Shown: positions 40,426 to 50,662, counted from the first letter of the stretch. The stretch is DNA of 64,000 nucleotides from Synechococcus sp. UW105 (GCF_900473935.1 NZ_UCNN01000011.1:1-64000); one strand, 5' to 3'. Program-made: numbers and translations. Notes: a model not told the origin generated them from the sequence alone.

Positions 40426-43131
40426 ATGGCGGATCCAGTGGGGCCCGGCAACGGTGGTCCTGGCGAGTCCGACGACCGGATCATCCAGACGGATCTGCGC
40501 AACGAGATGTCGCGTTCCTATCTGGAATACGCGATGAGCGTGATCGTTGGGCGTGCTCTGCCTGACGCCCGCGATGGTCTCAAGCCCGTGCATCGCCGCA
40601 TTCTCTATGCGATGTACGAACTGGGGCTCACCAGCGATCGGCCTTATCGGAAATGTGCCCGTGTGGTGGGCGAGGTGCTCGGTAAATATCACCCCCATGG
40701 CGATACCGCCGTCTATGACGCCCTGGTGAGGATGGCCCAGGACTTCTCCATGTCGATGCCGTTGATTGACGGCCACGGCAACTTTGGTTCGGTTGATAAC
40801 GACCCGCCGGCGGCGATGCGGTACACCGAATCGCGTCTGCGGGCTCTCACCACCGACAGCCTTCTCGAAGATATCGAGGCTGAGACCGTTGATTTCGCTG
40901 ACAACTTCGATGGGTCTCAGCAGGAGCCCACGGTGCTGCCTGCACGGATCCCCCAGCTGCTTCTGAATGGCTCGGCTGGGATTGCCGTCGGCATGGCGAC
41001 CAATATCCCTCCCCACAACCTCACTGAGCTGATTGATGGCCTTCTCGCTCTGATCGAGGACTCTGAAATCGATGACAGCGCCTTGATGCGCATCATCCCT
41101 GGCCCCGACTTCCCCACTGGAGGTCAGATTCTCGGCCGCACCGGCATCCGTGAGACCTATTTCAGTGGCCGTGGCTCGGTGACGATGCGAGGCGTGGCTG
41201 AAATCGAGACCATCGAAGCCCCCGGCCGGCCAGACCGCGATGCCGTGATCATCACGGAGCTTCCCTATCAGACCAACAAGGCGGCTCTGATCGAGCGCAT
41301 CGCCGAAATGGTCAACGACAAGAAGCTGGAGGGCATTTCCGATATTCGCGACGAAAGTGATCGCGACGGCATGCGCATCGTGGTGGAGCTGCGCCGCGAC
41401 GCTTATCCGCAGGTTGTGCTCAACAACCTGTTCAAGCTCACACCGCTGCAGAGCAATTTCAGCGCCCATATGTTGGCGCTGGTTAACGGTGAACCGATCC
41501 TGCTCACCCTGCGCAAAATGCTGCAGGTGTTTCTCGACTTCCGCGTCGAGACGATCGAGCGACGGACTCGCTACTTGCTGCGGAAAGCAGAGGAACGTGA
41601 CCACATCCTCCTCGGTTTGTTGCTGGCACTCGACCAGCTCGATCCGATCATTGCCCTGATCCGGGCAGCGTCCGACACGGCCACGGCCCGTCAGCAGCTG
41701 CAGGAACGTCATGGCCTCACCGATGTGCAGGCGGACGCGATTCTGCAAATGCAACTGCGTCGCCTCACAGCTCTGGAAGCCGACAAGATCCGGCTTGAGC
41801 ATGAAGATCTTGTGACCAAGATCGCTGATTACAAAGACATTCTTGGTCGCCGCGAGAGGGTTTTCGGGATCATTCAGGACGAGCTCAGGCAGCTGCGTGA
41901 GCGCCACCAAGTGGAGCGCCGCACTGAAATTCTCGATGTGGCCGGTGGCTTGGACGACATCGATCTGATCGCTAACGAGCGCTCAGTGGTGCTTGTGACG
42001 GAAACGGGCTACCTCAAACGGATGCCGGTGAGCGAGTTCGAGGCCACCAGCCGAGGCACGCGTGGCAGAGCCGGAACCCGCAGTCAGCGTGAAGAGGCGG
42101 TGAAGCTATTCATCAGCTGCAACGACCACGACACTCTGCTGCTCTTCAGTGACCGGGGTGTGTCGTATGCCCTGCCGGCCTATCGCGTGCCTCAGTGCAG
42201 CCGCACCGCCAAGGGCACTCCCGTGGTGCAGTTGCTGCCGATCCCGAGAGAAGAAGCGATCACCTCGCTATTGGCCGTGTCGGAGTTCAACGACGACACC
42301 GATCTGCTGATGCTCACCCAGGGGGGCTTTATCAAGCGCACCCGCCTGTCGGCCTTCAGCAACATCCGTTCCAATGGATTGATTGCCATTGGCCTGGAGG
42401 AAGGGGATGCCCTCACCTGGGTGCGACTTGCGGTGCCCGGAGACAGCGTTTTGATCGGCTCTCAGGCCGGGATGACCATCCACTTTCGCCTCAGCGATGA
42501 GGAATTGCGGCCGCTGGGCCGCACCGCACGGGGGGTGCGCTCCATGAATCTGCGCGACGGAGATGCGCTGGTAAGCATGGATGTGCTGCCTGTTGAGCTT
42601 GCCGATCAGGTGGCTGAGAGTCATGAGGATGGCGCAGATGAGGACGAGGGATCCACTGCTTCGGATGGCCCCTGGGTGCTGGTGGCCTCGGCCGGTGGTC
42701 TTGGTAAGCGGGTGCCTGTGACGCAGTTCCGACTCCAGAAACGCGCCGGTATGGGCCTTCGCGGTATGAAATTCCGCAAGGAAGGTGATGCGCTGGTCGC
42801 CCTGCGGGTGCTAGGTGCCGGAGAAGAGCTGCTGCTGGTGAGTGAAAAAGGTGTGATCGTGCGAACCAGTGCGGATGCCATTCCCCAGCAGTCCCGAGCT
42901 GCCACTGGAGTGCGACTCCAGAAGCTGGATAAAGGTGATCATCTGCTCAAGGTGGTGCTGGTCCCACCGGAGGCGGAATCCGATGCTGATGAGTCCAGCG
43001 ATGAGACTTCCGACCGTCCTGATGGGGCTGAGGCAGATGCAGTCGATGCTGAAGCAAGCCAGGCAGATGCAAGCCGTGCAGATGCGGCCAAGGCTGAGGC
43101 CCCTGAACCTTCCTCTGATCAGGACAGCTGA
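40426..43131 (+). CDS. gyrA: DNA gyrase subunit A
   Basis: GyrA cleaves and religates DNA in gyrase. The 901-residue protein has the [20 protein letters not shown] segment, the quinolone-determining region [15 protein letters not shown] (Thr94 and Asp98 at the E. coli Ser83 and Asp87 positions), and the catalytic Tyr133 in MRYTESRL. The C-terminal pinwheel domain is present. A 45-residue acidic tail of imperfect Asp/Ala/Glu repeats ([20 protein letters not shown]) ends the protein. It begins about 140 bp from the divergent CAAD gene and is followed after 2 bp by crtL. Confidence 0.97.
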   Translation: MADPVGPGNGGPGESDDRIIQTDLRNEMSRSYLEYAMSVIVGRALPDARDGLKPVHRRILYAMYELGLTSDRPYRKCARVVGEVLGKYHPHGDTAVYDALVRMAQDFSMSMPLIDGHGNFGSVDNDPPAAMRYTESRLRALTTDSLLEDIEAETVDFADNFDGSQQEPTVLPARIPQLLLNGSAGIAVGMATNIPPHNLTELIDGLLALIEDSEIDDSALMRIIPGPDFPTGGQILGRTGIRETYFSGRGSVTMRGVAEIETIEAPGRPDRDAVIITELPYQTNKAALIERIAEMVNDKKLEGISDIRDESDRDGMRIVVELRRDAYPQVVLNNLFKLTPLQSNFSAHMLALVNGEPILLTLRKMLQVFLDFRVETIERRTRYLLRKAEERDHILLGLLLALDQLDPIIALIRAASDTATARQQLQERHGLTDVQADAILQMQLRRLTALEADKIRLEHEDLVTKIADYKDILGRRERVFGIIQDELRQLRERHQVERRTEILDVAGGLDDIDLIANERSVVLVTETGYLKRMPVSEFEATSRGTRGRAGTRSQREEAVKLFISCNDHDTLLLFSDRGVSYALPAYRVPQCSRTAKGTPVVQLLPIPREEAITSLLAVSEFNDDTDLLMLTQGGFIKRTRLSAFSNIRSNGLIAIGLEEGDALTWVRLAVPGDSVLIGSQAGMTIHFRLSDEELRPLGRTARGVRSMNLRDGDALVSMDVLPVELADQVAESHEDGADEDEGSTASDGPWVLVASAGGLGKRVPVTQFRLQKRAGMGLRGMKFRKEGDALVALRVLGAGEELLLVSEKGVIVRTSADAIPQQSRAATGVRLQKLDKGDHLLKVVLVPPEAESDADESSDETSDRPDGAEADAVDAEASQADASRADAAKAEAPEPSSDQDS

Positions 43132-43133
43132 CC

Positions 43134-44408
43134 TTGGCTGAAGGCCCGGATGTTCTGGTGCTGGGCGGTGGACCCGCCGCCCTTTGCATCGCCTCTGAAT
43201 TGGTGCTTCGTGGAGTGCACGTCGAGGGGATCAGCCCTGAGTCAGTGCAGGAACCATGGCCAAACACCTACGGCATCTGGGCGAATGAACTCAAGCAGCT
43301 GGGGTTGGAACACCTGCTTGAGCATCGCTGGAGTGACACCGTCAGCTTTTTTGGCATGGGCGGTTCGCCGGATCAGGATCAGCCCATGGCTCATGGCATC
43401 GATTACGGCCTCTTTGATCGAGCCTGCTTGCAACAGCATTGGCTCACGCGTTGCGGAGCGATGCGCTGGCATCAAGACACGGCTGAGCGGGTGGAGGCCG
43501 GGCATCAGTGCACCACAGTGACGTGCGGATCCGGCCAGATCTTGCAGGCTCGATTGGTGATCGATGCCACCGGGTCGCGCACGCCACACATCAAACGGCC
43601 GGATCATGGCCCGGTGGCGGGGCAAGCCGCCTACGGCCTGGTTGGACGCTTCTCGAAGGATCCGATCCCTTCGGGGCGGTTTGTGCTGATGGATTACCGC
43701 TGCGATCACCTCAGCGCTGAACAACGCACAGAACCGCCGACCTTTCTCTACGCGATGGATCTGGGGGACGGTGTGTTTTTTGTGGAGGAAACCTCCTTGG
43801 CCCTTGCACCGGCCGTTCCCTTCGACGTGTTGAAACTGAGGCTTCAGCAGCGCCTGGATCAGTGCGGTGTTCAGATCAAGGAGGTGCTGCACGAGGAGTT
43901 CTGCCTGTTCCCGATGAACCTCCCGTTGCCAGATCTGCTTCAGCCAGTGCTCGCATTCGGAGGGGCGGCAAGCATGGTGCACCCCGCTTCCGGCTACATG
44001 GTGGGCTCGTTGCTGCGCCGTGCCCCCGCTCTGGCCCAGGCTGTGGCCGATGCGCTGACAGAAGATCCCGGACTGAGTTCGGCGTCTTTGGCGCGTCGAG
44101 GATGGCAAGCACTTTGGCCCCTGCAATTGGTTTTGCGCCATCGCCTCTATCAGTTCGGCTTGGGACGGTTGATGGGCTTCAACGAAGCGTTGCTGCGCCG
44201 TCATTTCGCCACCTTCTTCTCACTGTCACGAGACGATTGGTTTGGCTTCTTGACCAATACCCTGCCGCTACCGCGTCTGATGGTGGTGATGTTGCGCCTG
44301 TTCGCGCTCTCCCCTTGGCAGCTGCGAAGGGGTTTGGTTTTTGGGGCAGATCCAAGCCAGCGTCCGAGCTGGGGAGCAGCGGATTCAATGGCTCCTCGGC
44401 AGAACTAA
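43134..44408 (+). CDS. crtL: Lycopene cyclase (CrtL type)
   Basis: CrtL cyclises the ends of lycopene to beta-ionone rings (or epsilon rings, in some marine members) for carotenoid synthesis. The 424-residue flavoprotein opens with the dinucleotide motif VLVLGGGPAALCIASEL and has the cyclase motif region (NTYGIWANELKQLGLEHLLE), the second motif ARLVIDATGSRTPH, and the C-terminal FGGAASMVHPASGYMVGSLL. The start is TTG at 43134, only 2 bp after the gyrA stop, so translation probably relies on the gyrA ribosomes. Beta or epsilon specificity cannot be settled by eye. Confidence 0.9.
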   Translation: MAEGPDVLVLGGGPAALCIASELVLRGVHVEGISPESVQEPWPNTYGIWANELKQLGLEHLLEHRWSDTVSFFGMGGSPDQDQPMAHGIDYGLFDRACLQQHWLTRCGAMRWHQDTAERVEAGHQCTTVTCGSGQILQARLVIDATGSRTPHIKRPDHGPVAGQAAYGLVGRFSKDPIPSGRFVLMDYRCDHLSAEQRTEPPTFLYAMDLGDGVFFVEETSLALAPAVPFDVLKLRLQQRLDQCGVQIKEVLHEEFCLFPMNLPLPDLLQPVLAFGGAASMVHPASGYMVGSLLRRAPALAQAVADALTEDPGLSSASLARRGWQALWPLQLVLRHRLYQFGLGRLMGFNEALLRRHFATFFSLSRDDWFGFLTNTLPLPRLMVVMLRLFALSPWQLRRGLVFGADPSQRPSWGAADSMAPRQN

Positions 44409-44427
44409 GCGGTTCCCCGCATCGAGC

Positions 44428-46002
44428 TCAGGCATTCGCAGGAAGCTGCCGCCAATCCGCCGGTTGGATTAATGGGAAGAGGGCGTCTTCTGCTTCCACG
44501 TCCTCCAGCCAGTGTTCGGGAAGCTCTTTGCGTCTTTCGATTGCGGCCATCAGTTGCCAGAAGCGATACAGATGGCGTTCCACGCGCTCCCTCGCCAGGT
44601 CGGTGGTGGTGCCGGAGCGCAGGATGAAACTCCAGTCAGATGACTGGGCTAGCAGGAGTTCCCGGCCTGCTTGGTGGAGCAGGCGCAGGTCGGCTTCGCT
44701 GCCAACGCCTCGGCTGCTGCGCTCCACCATTGCCTGGCCGGCTTTGCTCCACTCGGGCACGATCCAGGCGTTGGTGTCGTTCAGCCAGTAGTCGTGAAAG
44801 CCCCCACGCCCCCAGCTGGAGGGGCATGGATCGCAGATCTGCAGGTTGGGAGTGTCGCTGAGGGTCGCTCGCAAGCTGGTGAAGCCCACACCTTCTGATG
44901 GACCCTGCCGAAATAGTTCACGCAGGAAATTGGGCCCTTCAAACCACCAGTGGCCGAACAGTTCGGCGTCAAATGGTGCCACCAGCAACGGTGGAATCCC
45001 CATGCCGGTTTCTAGCCTTTCCAGTTGATGGCGCCGACCTTGCAGGAAGTGGCGGGCATGTTGCTGGGTTTTGGCTAGGGCTTCTTGAGGTTGATAGGGC
45101 TGTTTGGCATCAAGCGGAGCATTTTGGTCGCTGACCCGATGCAGCTTCAGGCCCAAGGGCCGCTGCCCCGGCAGGCCATGGGCGGCAATCCTTTCCGGCG
45201 GTAGGTCCCAGCCGAGATCGCGATGGAACTCCCGATAAGCAGGGTCACCGGGGTAGCCGTCTCTGGCCGACCACACCGGCAGGGTGGCGTCGCTGTCACG
45301 CCCGAAGAAGGCCACACCCTGGCGGCTGCAGATCGGTGCATAAACGCCATAGCGAGGTCGGGGTTTGGCATGCAGGAGCCCATGGCCGTCGAGCACGGCG
45401 TAACGCAGCCCGGCATCGCGCATCCAACGATCGAGCCCTTCGTAGTACGCGCATTCCGGAAGCCAGATGCCCATAGGGCGTTCCCCGATCAGGCGGTGGT
45501 GTTCGCGAACTGCTGTGCGCAGCTGGGCGCGTACAGCTTCCGGATGCTCCCGCAACAGCGGTAGATAGCCGTGGGTAGCGCCGCAGGTCAGTAGGTCCAG
45601 CACCCCCTGCTGCTGCAGAGCGGCGAAGCGCGCGATTAGATCTCCACCGCAGTCCTGCCAGCGTCCTCGGTGACGGGTGATGGTGGCTTCCAGATGCTCA
45701 GCTGCCTCTCGACGATCGGCTGGAGCCTCCTTGAGCAGGTCAAGACGGGCATCAATCCAGGCGGGGAAGCGCTGTCGCAGCGTGGCGTCCGCCAGCAGCG
45801 ACAGCAGGGTGGGAGACACCCCCATGGTCAGTTGCGGATGCTGGAGCGGATCAGCTGCCGCAGCCTCAAGCGTTTCCAGCAGCGGTAAGTAACACTCGAT
45901 CAGAGCCTGAAAGAACCAGTCCTCTTCCAGGGAGTTGGGCTCGGAACCCCGCACATAGGGGAGATGGGCGTGGAGAACTAGAGCCAGTGCTCCGTGAGCC
46001 AC
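44428..46002 (-). CDS. GH57 1,4-alpha-glucan branching enzyme (DUF1957)
   Basis: The 524-residue protein belongs to glycoside hydrolase family 57. Motif 1 is HAHLPYVRG (11-19), the nucleophile Glu183 is in GIWLPECAY, and the acid Asp345 in VAPFDAELFGHWWFEGP. The C-terminal helical DUF1957 part (SDWSFILRSGTTTDLARERV) supports the branching-enzyme subgroup, which makes alpha-1,6 branches in glycogen. It lies convergent to crtL (20 bp apart) and divergent from leuA. Confidence 0.9.
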   Translation of the reverse strand: MAHGALALVLHAHLPYVRGSEPNSLEEDWFFQALIECYLPLLETLEAAAADPLQHPQLTMGVSPTLLSLLADATLRQRFPAWIDARLDLLKEAPADRREAAEHLEATITRHRGRWQDCGGDLIARFAALQQQGVLDLLTCGATHGYLPLLREHPEAVRAQLRTAVREHHRLIGERPMGIWLPECAYYEGLDRWMRDAGLRYAVLDGHGLLHAKPRPRYGVYAPICSRQGVAFFGRDSDATLPVWSARDGYPGDPAYREFHRDLGWDLPPERIAAHGLPGQRPLGLKLHRVSDQNAPLDAKQPYQPQEALAKTQQHARHFLQGRRHQLERLETGMGIPPLLVAPFDAELFGHWWFEGPNFLRELFRQGPSEGVGFTSLRATLSDTPNLQICDPCPSSWGRGGFHDYWLNDTNAWIVPEWSKAGQAMVERSSRGVGSEADLRLLHQAGRELLLAQSSDWSFILRSGTTTDLARERVERHLYRFWQLMAAIERRKELPEHWLEDVEAEDALFPLIQPADWRQLPANA

Positions 46003-46132
46003 GTTCCAGTCCCAGTAATCGAATGAATGTACCGGTAATTGCTGCAGTCTCTGCGGGATTTGACACGTCCACTCGCCTAGAGTGGGCTAACTCATAGTCA
46101 TTCCGACTAGCACTGCTCTCGAGGCTGTTGCC

Positions 46133-47755
46133 ATGGCCAAGGATCCCGGCCGCGTTCTGATCTTCGACACCACCCTTAGGGATGGTGAGCAATCGCCTGG
46201 TGCCAGCCTCAACCTTGAGGAGAAGCTTGCGATCGCTCAGCAGTTGGCACGCCTTGGCGTGGATGTGATCGAGGCTGGGTTTCCCTTTGCTAGCCCAGGA
46301 GATTTCGCTGCTGTGCAGCGCATCGCACAGCAGGTGGGTGGTGAACAGGGGCCGATCATCTGCGGCTTAGCCCGTGCCTCCCGTGGCGATATCAAGGCCT
46401 GTGCAGAGGCGGTGGCGCCCGCACCGAAGCGGCGGATTCATACCTTTATCGCCACCAGTGATATCCACCTCGAGCACAAGCTGCGCAAAAGCCGCAAGGA
46501 GGTCTTGGCGATCGTGCCTGAGATGGTGGCCTACGCCCGCTCCTTAGTTGAGGATGTGGAGTTCTCTTGTGAAGACGCTGGCCGCAGTGATCCGGAGTTC
46601 CTCTATGAGGTGATCGAAGCGGCAATTGCTGCCGGGGCGAGCACGATCAATATTCCCGACACCGTGGGCTACACCACCCCTTCCGAATTCGGTGCCTTGA
46701 TTGCCGGTATCGATCAACAGGTTCCCAACATTGATGAGGCTGTGCTGTCCGTGCATGGCCATAACGACCTTGGTCTGGCGGTGGCCAACTTCCTTGAAGC
46801 GGTGCGCTATGGCGCTCGACAGTTGGAATGCACGATCAATGGAATCGGCGAGCGAGCTGGCAACGCCGCCCTGGAGGAGCTCGTGATGGCACTGCATGTG
46901 CGTCGTCGCTTCTACAACCCCTTTTTCGGACGTCCTGAGGATTCGCCGACACCACTGACAGCGGTGCGCACCGAAGAGATCACGAAAACCTCCCGGCTGG
47001 TGTCGAATCTCACCGGCATGGTTGTGCAACCCAACAAGGCGATTGTGGGAGCGAATGCCTTTGCTCATGAGTCGGGCATTCACCAAGATGGTGTGCTCAA
47101 GAACAGGCTCACCTACGAGATCGTTGACGCCCGCACGGTCGGACTCACCGACAACCGTATTTCCCTTGGCAAACTCAGCGGCCGCAGTGCTGTGCGTGCT
47201 CGCCTGGAGGAGCTCGGTTATGACCTCAGTCGCGAGGATCTGGATGAAGCCTTCTCACGCTTCAAAGATCTGGCCGATCGCAAGCGAGAGATCACCGATC
47301 GTGATCTTGAGGCGATCGTCAGTGAGCAAGTGCAGCAGCCTGAGGCCCGCTACCAGCTCAAGCTGGTGCAGGTGAGCTGCGGCAGCAGCCTTCAGCCCAC
47401 CGCCACGGTCACCCTTGCGAATGAGGACGGCCAGGAGCAAACCTCCGCTGCAATCGGCACCGGTCCGGTGGATGCGGTGTGTCGTGCCCTTAATGCTCTG
47501 GCGGGCGAACCGAATGAACTGGTTGAGTTCTCGGTGAAGTCGGTCACCGAAGGCATTGATGCCATGGGAGAGGTGACCATCCGCTTGCGTCGCGAGGGGC
47601 AGCTGTTTTCTGGACACTCCGCCGATACCGATGTGGTGGTCGCGGCTGCCCAGGCGTTTGTGAATGCCCTCAATCGCCTCGTTGCCGGCAGCCTTCATCA
47701 ACCGATCCATCCCCAGCGGGATGCTGCTGAAGTGGCGTCACGTCCCAGTCTGTGA
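46133..47755 (+). CDS. leuA: 2-Isopropylmalate synthase
   Basis: LeuA condenses 2-oxoisovalerate and acetyl-CoA, the first step of leucine synthesis. The 540-residue protein begins with the catalytic [15 protein letters not shown] (residues 11-25), has the metal-binding [14 protein letters not shown], and a C-terminal regulatory domain (about 400-530) for leucine feedback. The last ~20 residues ([19 protein letters not shown]) are variable. The sugar ABC permease gene starts 6 bp downstream on the same strand. Confidence 0.97.
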   Translation: MAKDPGRVLIFDTTLRDGEQSPGASLNLEEKLAIAQQLARLGVDVIEAGFPFASPGDFAAVQRIAQQVGGEQGPIICGLARASRGDIKACAEAVAPAPKRRIHTFIATSDIHLEHKLRKSRKEVLAIVPEMVAYARSLVEDVEFSCEDAGRSDPEFLYEVIEAAIAAGASTINIPDTVGYTTPSEFGALIAGIDQQVPNIDEAVLSVHGHNDLGLAVANFLEAVRYGARQLECTINGIGERAGNAALEELVMALHVRRRFYNPFFGRPEDSPTPLTAVRTEEITKTSRLVSNLTGMVVQPNKAIVGANAFAHESGIHQDGVLKNRLTYEIVDARTVGLTDNRISLGKLSGRSAVRARLEELGYDLSREDLDEAFSRFKDLADRKREITDRDLEAIVSEQVQQPEARYQLKLVQVSCGSSLQPTATVTLANEDGQEQTSAAIGTGPVDAVCRALNALAGEPNELVEFSVKSVTEGIDAMGEVTIRLRREGQLFSGHSADTDVVVAAAQAFVNALNRLVAGSLHQPIHPQRDAAEVASRPSL

Positions 47756-47761
47756 GGCGTC

Positions 47762-48598
47762 ATGGCCACCTCAGCAAAGACTCGCGCCGGAGCCCTGTTG
47801 CAGCTACTGCTGCTGATCCTGTTGGCCCTGGTGGTGCTCGTTCCCTTGCTCTGGTTGGTGAGCACCTCCCTGAAGGGACCAGCCGAAGACATCTTCAGTT
47901 CACCACCAGCACTGTTGCCGGCCCAACCCAGCCTCGCGGCCTATGGCCGCCTGTTCAGGGATAACCCCCTCGGCCTCTATCTGCTCAACAGCACGATCGT
48001 GAGTGTGCTGGCCGTCGTCGCCAACTTGCTGTTCTGTTCCCTCGCGGCTTATCCACTGGCGCGGATGCGTTTCGCTGGTCGGGGATTCGTGCTGGCCCTC
48101 GTTGTGGCCACGATCCTGATCCCCTTCCAGGTGGTGATGATTCCGCTCTACCTGTTGATGGTGCAACTGGGCTTGAGGAACACCCTGATGGCACTGGTGA
48201 TCCCCCAGGCTGCCACTGCCTTCGGTCTCTACTTGTTGCGTCAGAGCTTTCTGGCGGTGCCAGTCGAGCTTGAGGAGGCGGCCCGAATCGATGGCTGCAG
48301 CAAGCTTGGCGAATGGTGGAACGTGATGATCCCAGCCGCCCGTGCCGATCTGATCACCCTGGGCATGTTCGTGTTCATCGGCACCTGGAGCGATTTTCTG
48401 TGGCCGCTGGTGATCCTTGATGACCCTGGGTTGTACACCCTTCCACTTGGTCTCCAACAGCTGGCCAGCAGTTTCTCCCTGGATTGGCGCATCGTCGCCG
48501 CTGGTTCTGTGGTCTCGATCTTGCCGGTGCTGATCTTGTTTGTCTTGCTCCAGCGTTTCATTCTGCCTAGCGCGAGCAGCGACGCGGTCAAAGGTTGA
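47762..48598 (+). CDS. Carbohydrate ABC transporter permease (MalG type)
   Basis: The 278-residue inner-membrane protein has six predicted membrane helices and the EAA loop EEAARIDGCSKLGEWWNVMI. The N-terminal VPLLWLVSTSLKGPAEDIFS and the long ILIPFQVVMIPLYLLMVQLG are typical of MalG/UgpE/GgtD proteins. In marine Synechococcus such a system usually imports glucosylglycerol or sucrose-like osmolytes; here only this permease is present, so the partners lie elsewhere and the substrate is inferred. Convergent with the 48599-48958 gene, with the two stops adjacent. Confidence 0.9.
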   Translation: MATSAKTRAGALLQLLLLILLALVVLVPLLWLVSTSLKGPAEDIFSSPPALLPAQPSLAAYGRLFRDNPLGLYLLNSTIVSVLAVVANLLFCSLAAYPLARMRFAGRGFVLALVVATILIPFQVVMIPLYLLMVQLGLRNTLMALVIPQAATAFGLYLLRQSFLAVPVELEEAARIDGCSKLGEWWNVMIPAARADLITLGMFVFIGTWSDFLWPLVILDDPGLYTLPLGLQQLASSFSLDWRIVAAGSVVSILPVLILFVLLQRFILPSASSDAVKG

Positions 48599-48958
48599 TC
48601 AGCGGCTTGGTTCAAGTCTGAAGGACTGGAAGGGATCAAAGTCCTCTGCAGGTCTGGCTTGCTGGCGCAGCGATTGGTTCCGTTCGATCCGTTCAGCCTG
48701 CTGTTGAGCCATCCGGCCGATGCGATCGTCCAAGTTCCGCTGATTGGCTTGGAGCTGCTGGAGCTGTTGCTCAAGCAGCTGGCTGCTCACTGCGGGGTTC
48801 TCCTCCAGACGTTGCTCCAGATCGGCGATCCGTTGTTGGATCCGGTTGATGGTGGTGGTGTGCTGTCCGAGGGCCTGCCAGAGCGCCATGAACAGCACCG
48901 CGAGCATGCTCATCCCCGCAATCGGGATCAGCATCCAGACCATTTGTCTCCCTTGCAT
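48599..48958 (-). CDS. Membrane-anchored coiled-coil protein, 119 aa
   Basis: An N-terminal membrane segment (VWMLIPIAGMSMLAVLFMAL) is followed by a continuous Gln/Leu-rich coiled coil (INRIQQRIADLEQRLEENPA, LLEQQLQQLQANQRNL) of about 70 residues and a short polar C-terminus. The protein lacks known domains. It could be a structural or scaffolding protein at the membrane; this is inference. Confidence 0.65.
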   Translation of the reverse strand: MQGRQMVWMLIPIAGMSMLAVLFMALWQALGQHTTTINRIQQRIADLEQRLEENPAVSSQLLEQQLQQLQANQRNLDDRIGRMAQQQAERIERNQSLRQQARPAEDFDPFQSFRLEPSR

Positions 48959-49032
48959 CTGCGCCGATTGCGCCTCTTGCGACAGTGCTAGCAGTCCTGA
49001 CGTCAGGATGGGCTTGCGGTTGGAATGTGTTG

Positions 49033-49278
49033 ATGGCTTTGAACGATCTGGATCAGTTGCTGGCGTTGCGCAGTGAGGACCCTTCGCTTGCCGAGCGGAT
49101 GGCAGGCCCCCTCGATCTCGAGGCCTTGATTGCGCTGGCGGCCGAGCACGGACTCACCGTTACCGAAGCCGATGTTTTCGCTGCCCAGCAACGGGAGAAT
49201 TCAGATCGGTCCTCCGCTCAGCTTCAGCAGGAGGCTGCCCAGGAGTCCCGGCGTCTACGCCATTTCATTCAGGGTTAG
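49033..49278 (+). CDS. Nif11-like domain protein, 81 aa
   Basis: Starting at the ATG at 49033 (MALNDLDQLLALRSEDPSLA), the sequence has the Nif11 pattern: acidic short helix, EDPSLAERMAG, then EALIALAAEHGLTVTEADVF, continuing in a helical tail. Nif11 domains serve as leader peptides of RiPP precursors (nitrile-hydratase-like leader family) and as stand-alone proteins of unknown role. Here there is no Gly-Gly/core boundary and no Cys-rich core: the C-terminus is helical and charged (QLQQEAAQESRRLRHFIQG). A stand-alone Nif11 protein is more likely than a peptide precursor. The frame extends to 48985 (GTG) without clear protein sequence. Confidence 0.75.
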   Translation: MALNDLDQLLALRSEDPSLAERMAGPLDLEALIALAAEHGLTVTEADVFAAQQRENSDRSSAQLQQEAAQESRRLRHFIQG

Positions 49279-49356
49279 CGAGGGCTGGTGTTGCAGGACA
49301 CCGCATGCTCAGGCCCTTTTGCGGAATCTTGGGGAGGATGATTCCTTCGCTTTGAC

Positions 49357-49515
49357 GTGGATTCCAGCAATCGGTCCATTGAGCGCATCGGCTCTGAAGG
49401 CTCTCGAGCTGTCTGTGACCATGCAGACCTTCTGCTGCTGCGTTGTGACGACAGCCAGGATCTGATCGATCAGGATCATTTCCTGGCCTGGGATGAACTG
49501 TTGGGCTTGCGCTGA
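49357..49515 (+). CDS. Small conserved-type protein, 52 aa
   Basis: A GTG-started frame encodes DSSNRSIERIGSEGSRAVCD and then HADLLLLRCDDSQDLIDQ, ending HFLAWDELLGLR. The alternating hydrophobic/charged pattern and clear third-position GC support translation. A stop 18 bp upstream leaves GTG as the only plausible start; GGGGAGGA sits upstream but about 16-20 nt away. No family is recognised. Confidence 0.45.
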   Translation: MDSSNRSIERIGSEGSRAVCDHADLLLLRCDDSQDLIDQDHFLAWDELLGLR

Positions 49516-49533
49516 GCTCCCAGCATTGAGCTG

Positions 49534-49749
49534 TCAGCGCAGCATCACCACGTCTGGGGTCACCCCAAGAATCTGGCCGATCCAGAGCGCGTGGGTGACA
49601 GCTCCTTCATGGGTGTGAAACGCCCAGGCATTGTCTGGGGAACTGACGTTCTCAATGTGTTCATCGTGGGCGTTCACCCTCAGGTAGGTCCCAGCGCGGG
49701 GGCAGCGGAGCACGAAGCGCTCGATCGAGAAGTCCGTCATCTTCATCAA
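49534..49749 (-). CDS. Small conserved-type protein, 71 aa
   Basis: The protein reads MTDFSIERFVLRCPRAGTYL from the internal Met at 49740, then RVNAHDEHIENVSSPDNAWA and FHTHEGAVTHALWIGQIL. Several beta strands with Trp and His residues suggest a compact domain. Function is unknown. It is convergent with the 49357 gene. The segment 49750-49863 has no supported gene. Confidence 0.55.
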   Translation of the reverse strand: MMKMTDFSIERFVLRCPRAGTYLRVNAHDEHIENVSSPDNAWAFHTHEGAVTHALWIGQILGVTPDVVMLR

Positions 49750-49863
49750 CGATCTCGTTGAGACTCAATATTTCGATAGCGATGGCGGCCCCTTTGAAGG
49801 CCCCGATCCTTTGTTTTCTTGCGGTTTTCATCAACGATTTGTGACAGCTCTGTTGACGCTGGC

Positions 49864-50310
49864 CTATCCCCCTTCGCTTGATTGCTCCTTTGGCATCGGG
49901 GAGCTACGGAGCCAATGCAGTCCTTTCGGCGCAGTGAACAGGCTCTGATGACCGCCGTCGCGAAACCAAGCCTGGTCTTGGGGTTGAAGTGCCGGCAGGA
50001 CAAGGTCCCATTGCTGCTCGAAGTAGGTGGCCGCTTCCTGCTCAGGGGCTGGGTCGGGCTGTCCCCAGTGCACAAGCGCGAGTTTGACGGGGTGGATCGA
50101 CAGCACAGCCAGTCGCTCGCCTTCATCTGGGGCCGGCACGATTCGTTCCTCGATCGATTCTTGGCTCACGAACAGGCGAAGGCTGCCGTTGCAGTCGCGT
50201 CCGTCCAGTGGGTATTTGCGCAAGTACAGCGCCCTTGCCTTCTTAAACAGGGGTGAAGGCGCTCGCTGCATCAGGGATTCGTAAGCCTGCTGGAGCCTTG
50301 CGTTCGGCAT
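49864..50310 (-). CDS. Hypothetical protein, 148 aa
   Basis: Translation from the ATG at 50310 gives MPNARLQQAYESLMQRAPSP, a helical start, then a beta-rich middle (GSLRLFVSQESIEERIVPAP) and ERLAVLSIHPVKLALVHWGQ, ending in a polar tail with WFRDGGHQSLFTAPKGLHWL. The frame is open to 50484, but that upstream part is Arg/Cys-rich and lies opposite the 50324-50635 gene. The family is not recognised. The composition fits a soluble cytoplasmic protein. Confidence 0.6.
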   Translation of the reverse strand: MPNARLQQAYESLMQRAPSPLFKKARALYLRKYPLDGRDCNGSLRLFVSQESIEERIVPAPDEGERLAVLSIHPVKLALVHWGQPDPAPEQEAATYFEQQWDLVLPALQPQDQAWFRDGGHQSLFTAPKGLHWLRSSPMPKEQSSEGG

Positions 50311-50323
50311 CGGAGCGTGATGT

Positions 50324-50635
50324 TTGAACTTTCCGGCCTCGCAGTGGCGCCAACACCGGCACCGAGGCGAGACTGGTGACAGTTTGCAGTCTGGACCAGT
50401 GGGAGAGCGTTGCCGGCCGCAGTACCGACTCGTTGCTCTTGATGGCAGTCCGCATCCGGTTCTTGATGCCCCATACGACTCCATGGAGGCGGCTGAGGCT
50501 GCTGCTCAGCGATGGTGCACTGGTCAGGGTCGCGCCTTTGCGATGGGGCAGAGCGGGATTGGCGTCGAAGTTCAGACCAGTTGTGGGGAGTGGCGCACCG
50601 TTGGCTATCCGCTCAGTTGCCTGCGCTCTCGCTAG
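50324..50635 (+). CDS. Hypothetical protein, up to 103 aa
   Basis: The conserved-looking part begins at QYRLVALDGSPHPVLDAPYD, then SMEAAEAAAQRWCTGQGRAF and EVQTSCGEWRTVGYPLSCL. This beta-alpha-beta pattern is real-looking; the preceding 25 residues from the first ATG are basic and doubtful. A GTG at 50399 (GERCRPQYRLVAL) is a good alternative start. No family is recognised. Confidence 0.55.
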   Translation: MNFPASQWRQHRHRGETGDSLQSGPVGERCRPQYRLVALDGSPHPVLDAPYDSMEAAEAAAQRWCTGQGRAFAMGQSGIGVEVQTSCGEWRTVGYPLSCLRSR

Positions 50636-50662
50636 ACCGGGGTGAGGTGATCTTCGGCTGTG

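Noticed and set aside
40315-41910. 531-codon open frame opposite gyrA
   Set aside because: It lies antisense to gyrA's most conserved part, has no motifs, and its amino acid content (His, Gln, Asp, Val) is what the complementary strand of a GC-rich gene gives.
43242-44204. 320-codon minus-strand frame opposite crtL
   Set aside because: Antisense to a well-supported flavoprotein; His/Gln/Arg-rich shadow.
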